DNA from: Bizionia myxarmorum
Lineage (GTDB): Bacteria; Bacteroidota; Bacteroidia; Flavobacteriales; Flavobacteriaceae
Assembly: GCF_008086205.1 (NCBI RefSeq)
Contig: NZ_VSKK01000003.1
Location: 248,001-312,000, forward strand
Length of the DNA stretch: 64,000 nucleotides
Direction of reading: 5' to 3'
The notes below the pieces were generated by a model. The model was not told the origin of the DNA. It searched no databases and saw only the letters and a program-made list of their open reading frames with translations. Every line of letters begins with the position of its first letter. Within the stretch, counting starts at the first letter, position 1. The position numbers and the translations under genes were made by a program. This document shows positions 42,682 to 51,282 of this stretch, piece after piece.

Positions 42682-44442
42682 TTACTTAACAAAATTAAAG
42701 TAATTCCGTAATACCTCATCATTTAAGGTTCTGGGTGTGAAAATTTCCAGAATTTTTGGTTGCTCGGATTCTTTGTAAAAATCTTTCAATTTATTCTTCA
42801 ATTGGACCTCATTTGAAGCTGTTCCATATTGGAATTTATACATATTTGCCAAATGCTTGGCAGTCATGTCATGTTTGGTTTCAAAAAAGTTTTCAAAATT
42901 TTCGGAATGCGTATTCCCTGGTAAAATCCTGAAAATACCACCACCTTGATTGTTAACAATAATAATCCTGAAATTGGCAGGAATGTAATTATTCCAAAGA
43001 GCGTTACTATCATAAAAGAAACTCAAATCGCCCGTTATAAAAACGGTTTGTTTACTTTGAGCAACAGCACAACCAATGGCCGTTGACGTACTTCCATCAA
43101 TTCCACTAGTACCGCGGTTACAAAAGATATCTATACTTTTATGAATGTCAAAAAGTTGTGCATATCTAATAGTAGAACTATTTCCTAATTGCAAGGCGAT
43201 GTTATTAGGCAATGTTTTAAATAACACGTCAAAAGCTTGAAAATCGCTAAAAGGAATTTCCTCTAAATATTCAGCATGCTTTTCTTTTCTATGATTTCTA
43301 ACTTTTTCCCAATTGGCTTTATAATCACTTTTTACAAAATGAGTGATTTGTGTTAAAAAGGTTTCAAAGAAATTATTGGGCGTTGTTTCAATATGTTTTT
43401 CTAAACTGAAAAAAGTATCATTTGCGTAATCTCTGTCAATATGCCAATGTTCTTTGGGACGATACGCTCTTAAAAAGGATTTTATTTTTTTTGAAACAAT
43501 CAATCCGCCAAAAGTTAAAAGAATATCAGGCTGCAAATCTTTGAAATCAGCTTCCTCCAAAGGCATAATCATGGTATCAATACTATTGAAAAATCCGGGA
43601 TTATGAATATTAGAAGTCGTTTCCGTGAAAACAATAACGCTATTATCTTTTGCTAATTCATCCAACCATTTTTGCTCAATAGCATTTGGCGGATTAACAC
43701 CCACCAAAACCATCTTTTTAGCAGAACTATTCCAGGTACTTAAGCAATCATTATATATGAAATCGTCCACTTTACTGGCGCGTTTTTCAAAATCAATAAT
43801 TTTTGGGTTTACGCTTAAAGTATCGGTTAATTCATATAAAGGCTCGTGAAACGGCATATTAATATGGACAGGACCGCGTTTGGATAATGCTTTGTTCAGA
43901 GCCTTATTAATTTCAGTCTCGTTTTCTTGCTGTAATTCTTGTTTACGGCCTAAAAAACGTTCTAATTTGTTTTCAATACTTTTAATAATAGCTGATTCCT
44001 CTTCATCCCGATTTTTGAATTCAGCATCCATTTGAGAACTCAAATTAGCTGTATAAATAACGTGATTTTTAAAAACATCGCGTTGGTTTATTGTTTGCCC
44101 ATCCCCTATTCCTATTAAATGTTTTGGCCTATCCGCAGATAATACAACTAGCGGAATATGGCTATAATAGGCTTCAGCAACAGCAGGATAATAATTTAAA
44201 AGGGCACTTCCTGAACTGCAAAGAACTGCAACTGGTTTATTAATTTGTTGGGCAATTCCTAAAGCGAAAAAAGCCGCACAACGTTCATCCACTATGCTGT
44301 AACATGTAAAGAAATCGTCATTGGAAAAACCAATTGTTACAGGGGCATTGCGGCTTCCTGGAGAAATAACAATATGTTGTACATTTTTAGCTTTACAAAG
44401 CTGAATAATGGTTTGAGCAAGCGGGATTTTTGGGTATTGCAT
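42682..44442 (-). CDS. menD: SEPHCHC synthase (MenD)
   Basis: A 586-residue thiamin-diphosphate enzyme that joins isochorismate and 2-oxoglutarate. The N-terminal V-I-S-P-G-S-R-N-A-P segment (about 26-35) and C-S-S-G-S-A-L-L-N-Y-Y-P-A-V-A-E (about 74-89) bind substrate and ThDP. The ThDP metal loop is G-D-L-S-F-F-Y-D-S-N-A-L-W-N-N (about 465-479). Length and order are standard. It is followed by DUF2853 and preceded by menF (50 bases). Confidence 0.94.
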   Translation of the reverse strand: MQYPKIPLAQTIIQLCKAKNVQHIVISPGSRNAPVTIGFSNDDFFTCYSIVDERCAAFFALGIAQQINKPVAVLCSSGSALLNYYPAVAEAYYSHIPLVVLSADRPKHLIGIGDGQTINQRDVFKNHVIYTANLSSQMDAEFKNRDEEESAIIKSIENKLERFLGRKQELQQENETEINKALNKALSKRGPVHINMPFHEPLYELTDTLSVNPKIIDFEKRASKVDDFIYNDCLSTWNSSAKKMVLVGVNPPNAIEQKWLDELAKDNSVIVFTETTSNIHNPGFFNSIDTMIMPLEEADFKDLQPDILLTFGGLIVSKKIKSFLRAYRPKEHWHIDRDYANDTFFSLEKHIETTPNNFFETFLTQITHFVKSDYKANWEKVRNHRKEKHAEYLEEIPFSDFQAFDVLFKTLPNNIALQLGNSSTIRYAQLFDIHKSIDIFCNRGTSGIDGSTSTAIGCAVAQSKQTVFITGDLSFFYDSNALWNNYIPANFRIIIVNNQGGGIFRILPGNTHSENFENFFETKHDMTAKHLANMYKFQYGTASNEVQLKNKLKDFYKESEQPKILEIFTPRTLNDEVLRNYFNFVK

Positions 44443-44492
44443 GTAAGATTGAATCTATCTGTAAAAATAACAAATAGCTGACTGATAAAAAA

Positions 44493-45629
44493 TTATTGTA
44501 ATACCTTTTTCATGGTTTCTGATTTGGAAACCGTTTCCTCCCATTCCTTGATTGGATTGGAACCATCGGTAATACCACCACCGATATACAAAAGCGCTTC
44601 GTTGTTTTTAATTTGCATACAACGAAGATTTACAAACAAATTGGAAGCCGTTTTTATACTGAAATAGGCATGGTTTTCTACATTGCGTCTGTTGGCGTTT
44701 CTTGAAACTTCTTTTTTAAGATTTAATTCACCTAAAAATCCCGTGTAAAAATCGCGTTTATAATGTTCATTTTCCATAATAAACGATTTAGCAGCTTCCT
44801 TTGGCATGCCGCAAACAGCTGGTGTAGGATGTAAACTTTTAATAATACGTGTTAAGCTAGATGCCTCCATATTAATACGACCTGAAATATGCGTTTTTAA
44901 ATGCAGTAAAGTTCCAGCTTTTGCCGTTTCAACTTTAGAAACTTTTAATGCTTGCAACTGATTTTCTAAATTTGAAACTATAAAATTGGTCACAATTTGC
45001 TGTTCCTCCAATTCTTTTGCTTCCCAAACAACATCCGTTGTGCCTTTATAAACCTTCGTCCCTGCTAAGGCCATCGTTTTAAATTCCCTGTTTTCTATTT
45101 GAAGTAAGGTTTCAGGCGTAGCACCTAACCATAAACCTACTTTTGGATGATACCATACATAAACAAATGCTGTTGGGTAAGATGCCAATAGTTTTTTAAA
45201 AATTTGAATAGGATTTTTTTCGGTTAGTAAAACCGGTTCTTCACGGGATAGAACCACTTTTGAAAAAACGTTTTCCTGAATAGCTTCGATACCTTTTTCA
45301 ACTAATGAAATATGGTTTTTTTTGACTGAAACTTCATTGATTATTTCTGAACTTTTGTTTGAATAATCTCTGGATTCAATTTCTTCTAAAGTATCTTCAT
45401 CACTTATAATAAGTTCAGAGGATTCCGAAGGAATTAACACACTCATTTCTTCTAAATTAAAAGGCGCCAAAACAAATCCGCTTTCTAAAAATTCCGTCGT
45501 TTTATGAAGAATAGAATCAACTTGCAAAAAAGATTGCACATTAGATTCTTTCGGTTTTCTATAAGCAACAAAGGGTAATTCCTGGGTTAATTGCTCTTGA
45601 ATTCGCTCTAAAAAATCAGAGAATATCAT
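44493..45629 (-). CDS. menF: Isochorismate synthase
   Basis: A 378-residue chorismate-utilising enzyme that converts chorismate to isochorismate. The region V-V-L-S-R-E-E-P-V-L-L (about 128-138) and W-L-G-A-T-P-E-T-L-L-Q (about 170-180) are typical. So is the S-L-H-P-T-P-A-V-C-G-M-P-K segment (about 278-290), and the C-terminal Y-I-G-G-G-I-T-D-G-S-N-P carries magnesium ligands. Its position between menI and menD points to the menaquinone form rather than siderophore EntC. Confidence 0.93.
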   Translation of the reverse strand: MIFSDFLERIQEQLTQELPFVAYRKPKESNVQSFLQVDSILHKTTEFLESGFVLAPFNLEEMSVLIPSESSELIISDEDTLEEIESRDYSNKSSEIINEVSVKKNHISLVEKGIEAIQENVFSKVVLSREEPVLLTEKNPIQIFKKLLASYPTAFVYVWYHPKVGLWLGATPETLLQIENREFKTMALAGTKVYKGTTDVVWEAKELEEQQIVTNFIVSNLENQLQALKVSKVETAKAGTLLHLKTHISGRINMEASSLTRIIKSLHPTPAVCGMPKEAAKSFIMENEHYKRDFYTGFLGELNLKKEVSRNANRRNVENHAYFSIKTASNLFVNLRCMQIKNNEALLYIGGGITDGSNPIKEWEETVSKSETMKKVLQ

Positions 45630-45632
45630 GGT

Positions 45633-46058
45633 TTATTTTTTTCGTGGTAATGAAATAGTTGAAAGTCTGCAAATAGAAATTAAATTATCCGCATCATCTG
45701 TAACGCGAATATCTAAAAGTTGCGTTGTTCTACCTTTATGTAAAAAAGTAGCTTTCGCATACACATGGCCTTCTGTAACACTTTTAATATGGTTGGCGGT
45801 AATTTCAATACCACGCACAAAAACTTCATCTAAATTTGAAAATAAATGCGAAGCGAAACTGCCAACACTTTCTGCTAAAGCAGCCGTTGCGCCCCCGTGT
45901 AAAACGCCATCAGGTTGATAAACGCGCGAATTTACAGGCATTTTGGCTATTAAATAATCAACCCCAAAATCTGAAATGGTGATCTCTAGCGTTTCCATCA
46001 AGGTATTTTTGCAAACCGCATTGATTTCTTTAAGTTTGGTTTCTTTAGATGTTGGCAT
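45633..46058 (-). CDS. menI: Hotdog-fold thioesterase, DHNA-CoA thioesterase-like (MenI)
   Basis: A 141-residue PaaI-family hotdog enzyme. The catalytic segment G-V-L-H-G-G-A-T-A-A-L-A-E-S-V-G-S (about 52-68) with its glutamate is very close to that of E. coli MenI (YdiI), and so is R-G-I-E-I-T-A-N-H-I-K-S-V-T-E-G-H-V. It should release CoA from DHNA-CoA before MenA acts. It is 3 bases upstream of menF, which strengthens the assignment. A generic acyl-CoA thioesterase role cannot be excluded. Confidence 0.85.
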   Translation of the reverse strand: MPTSKETKLKEINAVCKNTLMETLEITISDFGVDYLIAKMPVNSRVYQPDGVLHGGATAALAESVGSFASHLFSNLDEVFVRGIEITANHIKSVTEGHVYAKATFLHKGRTTQLLDIRVTDDADNLISICRLSTISLPRKK

Positions 46059-46110
46059 AAAATTCTGTATTTTTAAATCGAAATGTAAAAGTACAAAACA
46101 CCTGCTACAA

Positions 46111-46752
46111 ATGAATCTAACTGAAAAGGAAATATCTTATACAACCACGAATAGTTATGCAACTTTAAACACGTTAACGGATGCTACAAAAAATGTATGG
46201 GTTGTATGTCATGGTATGGGTTTTTTAAGTCGGTATTTTCTGCGTTATTTTCAAGGTTTGAATGCTGATGACAATTACATTATTGCACCTCAAGCTCAAA
46301 GTAAATACTACATTCCACCAAAATTTAAACATGTTGGCGCGAGTTGGTTAACCAAAGAAAATACGGTTAAAGAAACCGAAAATATTATGCGGTATTTTGA
46401 TTCCGTTTTAATAGCCGAATCCATTCCTGAAAACGTTAATTTAATTTTTCTAGGTTATTCGCAAGGCGTCAGTGTGGCAACGCGCTATTTAGCCAAACGG
46501 CAGTTAAAATGTGATCAATTAGTAATTCATTCTGGAGGCATTCCTAAAGAATTAACAGCATCTGATTTTGAATATTTAAACGAGAACGCTAAAGTCTCCC
46601 TTATTTATGGTTCCGAAGATGAATATTTAAATAAAGAGCGCATGATTTATGAAGAAAATAGGGCTAAAGAATTATTTGGAAAGCGATTACAAATAATACC
46701 CTTTGAAGGTAAACACGATGTAAACGTAGATGTGATTAATAAACTCGTATAA
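46111..46752 (+). CDS. Alpha/beta hydrolase (phospholipase/carboxylesterase-like)
   Basis: A 213-residue hydrolase. The nucleophile elbow is F-L-G-Y-S-Q-G-V-S (Ser near residue 117), with the Asp in Y-G-S-E-D-E-Y and the His in F-E-G-K-H-D-V. The N-terminal H-G-M-G-F-L-S-R forms the oxyanion loop. It is divergent from menI by 52 bases. No MenH is found nearby; this protein is the only alpha/beta hydrolase beside the men genes, but it lacks the lid region and length of known MenH, so assigning it that role would be a guess. The start at 46111 is chosen over the upstream overlapping reading. Confidence 0.78.
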   Translation: MNLTEKEISYTTTNSYATLNTLTDATKNVWVVCHGMGFLSRYFLRYFQGLNADDNYIIAPQAQSKYYIPPKFKHVGASWLTKENTVKETENIMRYFDSVLIAESIPENVNLIFLGYSQGVSVATRYLAKRQLKCDQLVIHSGGIPKELTASDFEYLNENAKVSLIYGSEDEYLNKERMIYEENRAKELFGKRLQIIPFEGKHDVNVDVINKLV

Positions 46753-47328
46753 ATGAATAACGCTTATTTTGAAAACAATTATGTAAAACTCACGCTTTTA
46801 GATTTGAGTAATTACAAGTATTTAACTGAAATTGCTGAAGAAAAAGATTTAATTTTTTACGCGCCAAATGCCATTTCTCCGCCGGGAGAATTAAGAGAAT
46901 ATGTGCAAAATGCAATTGAAGATTATATTAATAAAACAGCTATACCTTTTATTATTTATGACAAAAGAAAGCAAGCCTATGCTGGAAGCACTCGTTTTGG
47001 CCTAATTAACTATAAAAACAAAGTTTTACATATTGGTTGGACTTGGATTGGTAAAGACTTTCAAGGAACTGGATTAAATAAAAACATCAAATTTTTAATG
47101 CTTCAATATGCTTTTGAAACATTAGCGTTTGATAAAGTGGAATTCCGCATAGATGAACGAAACATGAAATCTAGAAAGGCTGTAGAAAAAATTGGAGCAA
47201 CGTTAGAAGGTATTTTAAGAAAAGACACGCTGATGTTAGATGGTTTTAAACGAAGCACCTGCTGTTTTGGAATTTTAAAAGAAGAATGGCTACACCTTAA
47301 AAATACTATTTTTGCTGGTTTTAAATAA
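46753..47328 (+). CDS. GNAT family N-acetyltransferase (RimJ/RimL type)
   Basis: A 191-residue acetyltransferase. The acetyl-CoA loop is G-K-D-F-Q-G-T-G-L-N (about 95-104), followed by the RimJ/L pattern V-E-F-R-I-D-E-R-N-M-K-S-R-K-A-V-E-K-I-G-A (about 132-152). It begins directly after the stop of the alpha/beta hydrolase gene (TAA then ATG), so they are probably translated together. Target unknown. Confidence 0.85.
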   Translation: MNNAYFENNYVKLTLLDLSNYKYLTEIAEEKDLIFYAPNAISPPGELREYVQNAIEDYINKTAIPFIIYDKRKQAYAGSTRFGLINYKNKVLHIGWTWIGKDFQGTGLNKNIKFLMLQYAFETLAFDKVEFRIDERNMKSRKAVEKIGATLEGILRKDTLMLDGFKRSTCCFGILKEEWLHLKNTIFAGFK

Positions 47329-47330
47329 GC

Positions 47331-47362
47331 AAAAACCCCTGAAATAACTTCAAGGGTTTGTT
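47331..47362. terminator. Bidirectional terminator
   Basis: An 11-bp stem (AAACCCCTGAA/TTCAAGGGTTT, one mismatch) with a 5-base loop, between the convergent genes at 46753 and 47380. Confidence 0.7.
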
Positions 47363-47379
47363 TTAATGACATTTAGGTT

Positions 47380-49134
47380 TTACAATTTTTTACCTGTTAT
47401 TTCTTGTCCACCTTGCAATAAGGTTACGCTTTCAACGTCCCCTGCATCATTTTTATTAAACGTCAATTGAGCGGTTGCCACCTTCAAATAAAACACGTTT
47501 TCTGACTTTGGAAAAACATCAACTATAGCTTGTCCTGTAGCTTGGGTTTTTAACTGATTACCTTCTTTAGTTACCGAAAGTACAAAACCTGGAGCAAGTT
47601 CATATTTACCTACATAGCTTTGTAAAATAGCCTCTGACACTACAATTTCTTTTTCAAAATCTGAAACATCTACTCCAAGTTTCTTTAACATTTCAATCCC
47701 ATTTTGATTATTGGGATTCATTTCTAAAGACGTTTTATAATTTTTTATGGCTAACTCCTTGTTTCCTTGAGTCATGAGCGCTTCAGCATAACTATCATAG
47801 GTGTTATATGATTTTGGGAATGCGTCCACATTCAATTTTAATACTGTAAGGGCTTCATTCATTTTTTCGGAACGTAGTAATTGGTAGCCAATTGAGTTCA
47901 TTTCATCTTCAACTAAACCATAATTTTTAGATGCTTTATTAATATTATAATTTTTTAAAGCTTCATCCATTCCTTTTTCTAATATATCCTTGTAAAGGAT
48001 ATTGGCTACAGATTTTTTTGACAACTCATACGGTTTATTATACAGTATGCCCCGAATAGCTTGCGCTATATCCTCAAGTGGTGCGCCGCCCGTATTGTTA
48101 AGTAACACGATTAAAGATTTATCAGATGTTGCTCTGCTAATTAACGTGTTAAATCCATTTATTCCGCCACCATGACTGATAGTTTCGATAGTTTCGTCTG
48201 TACTTCCAATGCCTTCATTTCCAATGGACCATCCGTATCCATAATGTGCACCTCTGGCAGATATATGTTCGCCAAAGAATAAATCCATTGATTCTTTAGT
48301 GATTAGTTTATTCGTGTAAAGCGCTTGATCCCATAGGTGTAAATCCTCAACTGTGGAATATAATGAACCCGCAGCATAGGGAACAGACATGTCTATATAG
48401 CTTGAATTAATAAACCCATTAGCCGATTTACTATAACCTGATGCTCTATTTTTTAAAATCGTTTCATAATGATCAAAGCCCGAATCTTTCATATTTAAAG
48501 GTGTAAATATGTTTTCTTGAAGCATCTGCTCATAGGATTTTCCTGAAACTTTTTCAATTAAATCTCCCAAAAGAACATATCCAGAATTACTATAACTAAA
48601 GCGTTCTCCAGGCTCAAAGTCTAATGGTGTTTCAGAAAACACATTTATAAGTTCAGTTGGTGTGTAAGGAATTCTGCTGTTTTTTTCCATAAAACCAGGA
48701 AACGATGTGTAATTTGGAATACCAGATGAGTGTGTTAATAAGTGATGTGTAGTAATTTTAGAGGCATTAGCTTTAGGATAATTTGGAAGATACTTTGCTA
48801 TTGGCGTTTGTAAATCTATTTTGCCAGCTTCTACCAATTGAAGAATTAGCATAGCTGTAAATTGCTTTGTTATGGATCCTAATCTATGTTTTGTGTCTGG
48901 TTTATTTGGAATATCCCATTCCATGTTTGCCATACCAAAACCTTTCTTATAAATAACCTTACCGTTTTCTGCAACTAAAACCGAACCATTAAATTTATGG
49001 TATTCTGTATAGGAATCTATAAGTTTATCTAATTGCGCTTTTTTGTTCTGACCAAAAGAAAGGCTGCTACATAATAACAATGCAATAAGTAAATAAGCAT
49101 AGTTGTTAAAAAAATGAACTGATTGTTTTTTCAT
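47380..49134 (-). CDS. Secreted serine hydrolase (beta-lactamase class C-like) with TPR
   Basis: A 584-residue protein. Signal peptide about 1-29 (ending F-G before QNKKA). The penicillin-binding-type domain has S-I-T-K (S87-K90), Y-S-N (about 183-185) and H-G-G-G (about 322-325). After it come TPR-like helices (about 420-500, with S-L-E-M-N-P-N-N-Q-N-G) and a C-terminal beta domain of about 90 residues. These proteins are often esterases or D-aminopeptidases rather than true beta-lactamases. No partner gene is seen. Confidence 0.85.
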   Translation of the reverse strand: MKKQSVHFFNNYAYLLIALLLCSSLSFGQNKKAQLDKLIDSYTEYHKFNGSVLVAENGKVIYKKGFGMANMEWDIPNKPDTKHRLGSITKQFTAMLILQLVEAGKIDLQTPIAKYLPNYPKANASKITTHHLLTHSSGIPNYTSFPGFMEKNSRIPYTPTELINVFSETPLDFEPGERFSYSNSGYVLLGDLIEKVSGKSYEQMLQENIFTPLNMKDSGFDHYETILKNRASGYSKSANGFINSSYIDMSVPYAAGSLYSTVEDLHLWDQALYTNKLITKESMDLFFGEHISARGAHYGYGWSIGNEGIGSTDETIETISHGGGINGFNTLISRATSDKSLIVLLNNTGGAPLEDIAQAIRGILYNKPYELSKKSVANILYKDILEKGMDEALKNYNINKASKNYGLVEDEMNSIGYQLLRSEKMNEALTVLKLNVDAFPKSYNTYDSYAEALMTQGNKELAIKNYKTSLEMNPNNQNGIEMLKKLGVDVSDFEKEIVVSEAILQSYVGKYELAPGFVLSVTKEGNQLKTQATGQAIVDVFPKSENVFYLKVATAQLTFNKNDAGDVESVTLLQGGQEITGKKL

Positions 49135-49325
49135 GATAAATATTTTTGATTGATTGATAATAGCTATAGGACGACGTCATGTTCCATTATGTTACAACAA
49201 AAATGATAATTTTTAAAAAAACTGGTGATTTAATCCAATATCACGATGATTCCGTTTCAAAGTAAACGTGTCATATTTTCTAATAAACTTCTAGCACAAT
49301 TAGGAAACTATTATATGTGTTTTTA

Positions 49326-50300
49326 TTAAAATTCTGCAGTAAGATTCGTTATAATTTCTCTAATTGGTAAAATAGCTTTGGTGTATTCAATACTCGGTCC
49401 TGCCACCCAAACTGTTTTATAAGTGGCTTGCATAGCAGCTTTTTCTGTGGCTTTCATACCCATATAAAAACGAATCATTTTTACCCACTTTTTCAGGGTT
49501 TTACTTTTATTTAAAAACTTTTCTAAACCAGTAGATTTCGTGCCAATTTTCTGAACATAAGGCGTATTAATAACTGTGCATGGTGTTCCTGAAATACGCT
49601 CCGTCATAACAATATCTTTAGCATTATAATCTACACAGGCTTGCTTATATTCTTGTGTTACGCTAGCCTCTACAGAAGCAATAAATGGACTTCCTACAGA
49701 AACACCATCGGCGCCATAACTAATCATTCTATCTATATCAGCTTTGCAACCTACGCCGCCAGCAGATATAACTGGAATTTTTAATTCTTTTTTAAGCAAA
49801 CTAGTTAATTCCTGTGGTGATAAATTACCACGATGTCCACCAGCTTCGCTATTAACAGCAATAGCAGCGTCTGCACCTAATGTCTCTATCTTTTTGGCGA
49901 AATGTAAATCGGTAACATCACACAAAACTTTGATTCCAACGGCGTGCGCTTCTTTTATGGTTTCTTCAGGACTACCTAAAGAGGTTATTATAAAATCGCA
50001 ACCTTCTTCGCAAATTACGCGTAATTGCTCCAGATATTTGACATTGGATTTATTTACAATTAAATTAAAACCGAAAGAGCCACCCGTTCCATCCAGCAGT
50101 AAGGATGCCCCTTTTGCAGCTTTCAATTCAACAATGGCATCTCTTAACTCATTTAAAGTTCGGTAATTTAAGGCAGGAATACAACCCGCAATACCACTTT
50201 TCATACCTTCAATAACCATAGCTGTATTGGAAACCAAAAACATGGGTGCCATAATGATTGGATGCTTAATTTTGAGAAGTTCGGTGAGTTTGGTTTGCAT
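49326..50300 (-). CDS. Nitronate monooxygenase family protein 1
   Basis: A 324-residue TIM-barrel FMN enzyme of the 2-nitropropane dioxygenase family. It starts with H-P-I-I-M-A-P-M-F near residue 11, contains S-E-A-G-G-H-R-G, then V-I-S-A-G-G-V-G and G-A-D-G-V-S-V-G-S-P-F, all FMN-phosphate loops. The ATG at 50300 is preferred over 50339, which gives an unusual 13-residue extension. A second member lies at 61231. Similar proteins are often labelled enoyl reductase FabK-like; substrate unresolved. Confidence 0.85.
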   Translation of the reverse strand: MQTKLTELLKIKHPIIMAPMFLVSNTAMVIEGMKSGIAGCIPALNYRTLNELRDAIVELKAAKGASLLLDGTGGSFGFNLIVNKSNVKYLEQLRVICEEGCDFIITSLGSPEETIKEAHAVGIKVLCDVTDLHFAKKIETLGADAAIAVNSEAGGHRGNLSPQELTSLLKKELKIPVISAGGVGCKADIDRMISYGADGVSVGSPFIASVEASVTQEYKQACVDYNAKDIVMTERISGTPCTVINTPYVQKIGTKSTGLEKFLNKSKTLKKWVKMIRFYMGMKATEKAAMQATYKTVWVAGPSIEYTKAILPIREIITNLTAEF

Positions 50301-50375
50301 GCTTTGTATAATTTTAAAGACCTCAAAGGATTTATACAAATATAATAGAATTTATTATGCGTGCATAGCTTTTAA

Positions 50376-51119
50376 TTAGAACTTTAAGTCTTTTTTAGCG
50401 ATAATAATAGTTTCATTTTCTAAAAACCCGAAGTAGTTATCTGCTTTTTCGTTAAAACATAAATTTTGTGTTTTGAAACCAGCTTCTTCAAGTCTGGATT
50501 GTAATCCAGAAACTGAATAGAATCTTAAATGATCTTCTTGTCCAAAATGTTCTAATCTTCCCTTTTCTGTTATAATTGAATTATCTTCATAGATGTCACC
50601 CTCTTTAAAAGGTGTTTGAATATAGCATATACCATTAGGTTTTAGAATTCTAAAAAGCTCCTGCATAGCCTTTTTATCCTGTTTAACATGCTCTAAAACA
50701 TGGTAACAAATTATCACGTCATAAGTATTATCTGGTTCATCAATAGCCTCAATATTAAGATTTTTCAAGGCTTGAAACTCTCCCAAATAATCTGAAGTTA
50801 TATATGTTTGGGTATCCATTTTTTGAATTTCGCTTTTTAAGCTTTTTGAAGGTGAAAAGTGCAATATACTTTTATTCTCCAACGTATTTTGAAGTAAGGT
50901 ATATAAATGTCTATTTCTGGAAACACTACCACACTTCGGGCATAGCTTATCACAGTTCTCTGTTTTAACAAATTTGGATAACTTAAAACCACATATATTA
51001 CATTGATACTTATTACCTATATAAAACATGGAGATAATACTTCTAAAAAGCGTTTCATTTCTTTCAAGGGTTTTTTTTGGTAAGAAGCTTTTAAGCGTTT
51101 TTTTAAGGTTTTGATACAT
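50376..51119 (-). CDS. Class I SAM-dependent methyltransferase with N-terminal zinc ribbon
   Basis: A 247-residue protein. Four cysteines (C40, C43, C60, C63) form a zinc ribbon (C-N-I-C and C-P-K-C). The methyltransferase domain follows, with I-I-C-Y-H-V-L-E-H-V-K-Q-D-K-K (about 132-146) and E-L-F-R-I-L-K-P-N-G (about 149-158) from the Rossmann fold. The usual glycine loop is weakly conserved. This zinc-ribbon plus methyltransferase form is seen in genes for surface polysaccharides, but no such genes adjoin it here. Confidence 0.75.
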   Translation of the reverse strand: MYQNLKKTLKSFLPKKTLERNETLFRSIISMFYIGNKYQCNICGFKLSKFVKTENCDKLCPKCGSVSRNRHLYTLLQNTLENKSILHFSPSKSLKSEIQKMDTQTYITSDYLGEFQALKNLNIEAIDEPDNTYDVIICYHVLEHVKQDKKAMQELFRILKPNGICYIQTPFKEGDIYEDNSIITEKGRLEHFGQEDHLRFYSVSGLQSRLEEAGFKTQNLCFNEKADNYFGFLENETIIIAKKDLKF

Positions 51120-51175
51120 GGGGTTGTAAATCTTGGTATTTGCGAAGATACTTTTTTAACACCTATTATTATAAA

Positions 51176-51206
51176 TAAAAAAACGCAACCATTTCTGATT
51201 GCGTTA
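51176..51206 (-). terminator. Rho-independent terminator after dnaK
   Basis: An AACGCAA/TTGCGTT stem followed by Ts on the minus strand, about 77 bases after the dnaK stop. A second, weaker TCCCAAA/TTTGGGA hairpin lies at 51218-51235. Confidence 0.7.
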
Positions 51207-51282
51207 ATTTTATTAGTTCCCAAATAAATTTGGGATAAGCGATTCGCACAATTCTGATAAAAAACCAGAATTTGCTCTTTAC

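Noticed and set aside
46111-46752. MenH assignment for the alpha/beta hydrolase
   Set aside because: It has a hydrolase triad but lacks the length and lid of known MenH; no direct sequence support.
49744-50166. 140-codon open frame opposite the first nitronate monooxygenase gene
   Set aside because: Fully inside the FMN-binding frame, with atypical composition; no supporting motif.
51218-51235. TCCCAAA/TTTGGGA hairpin as a riboswitch
   Set aside because: It is short, lies downstream of dnaK, and has no conserved core of a known riboswitch.
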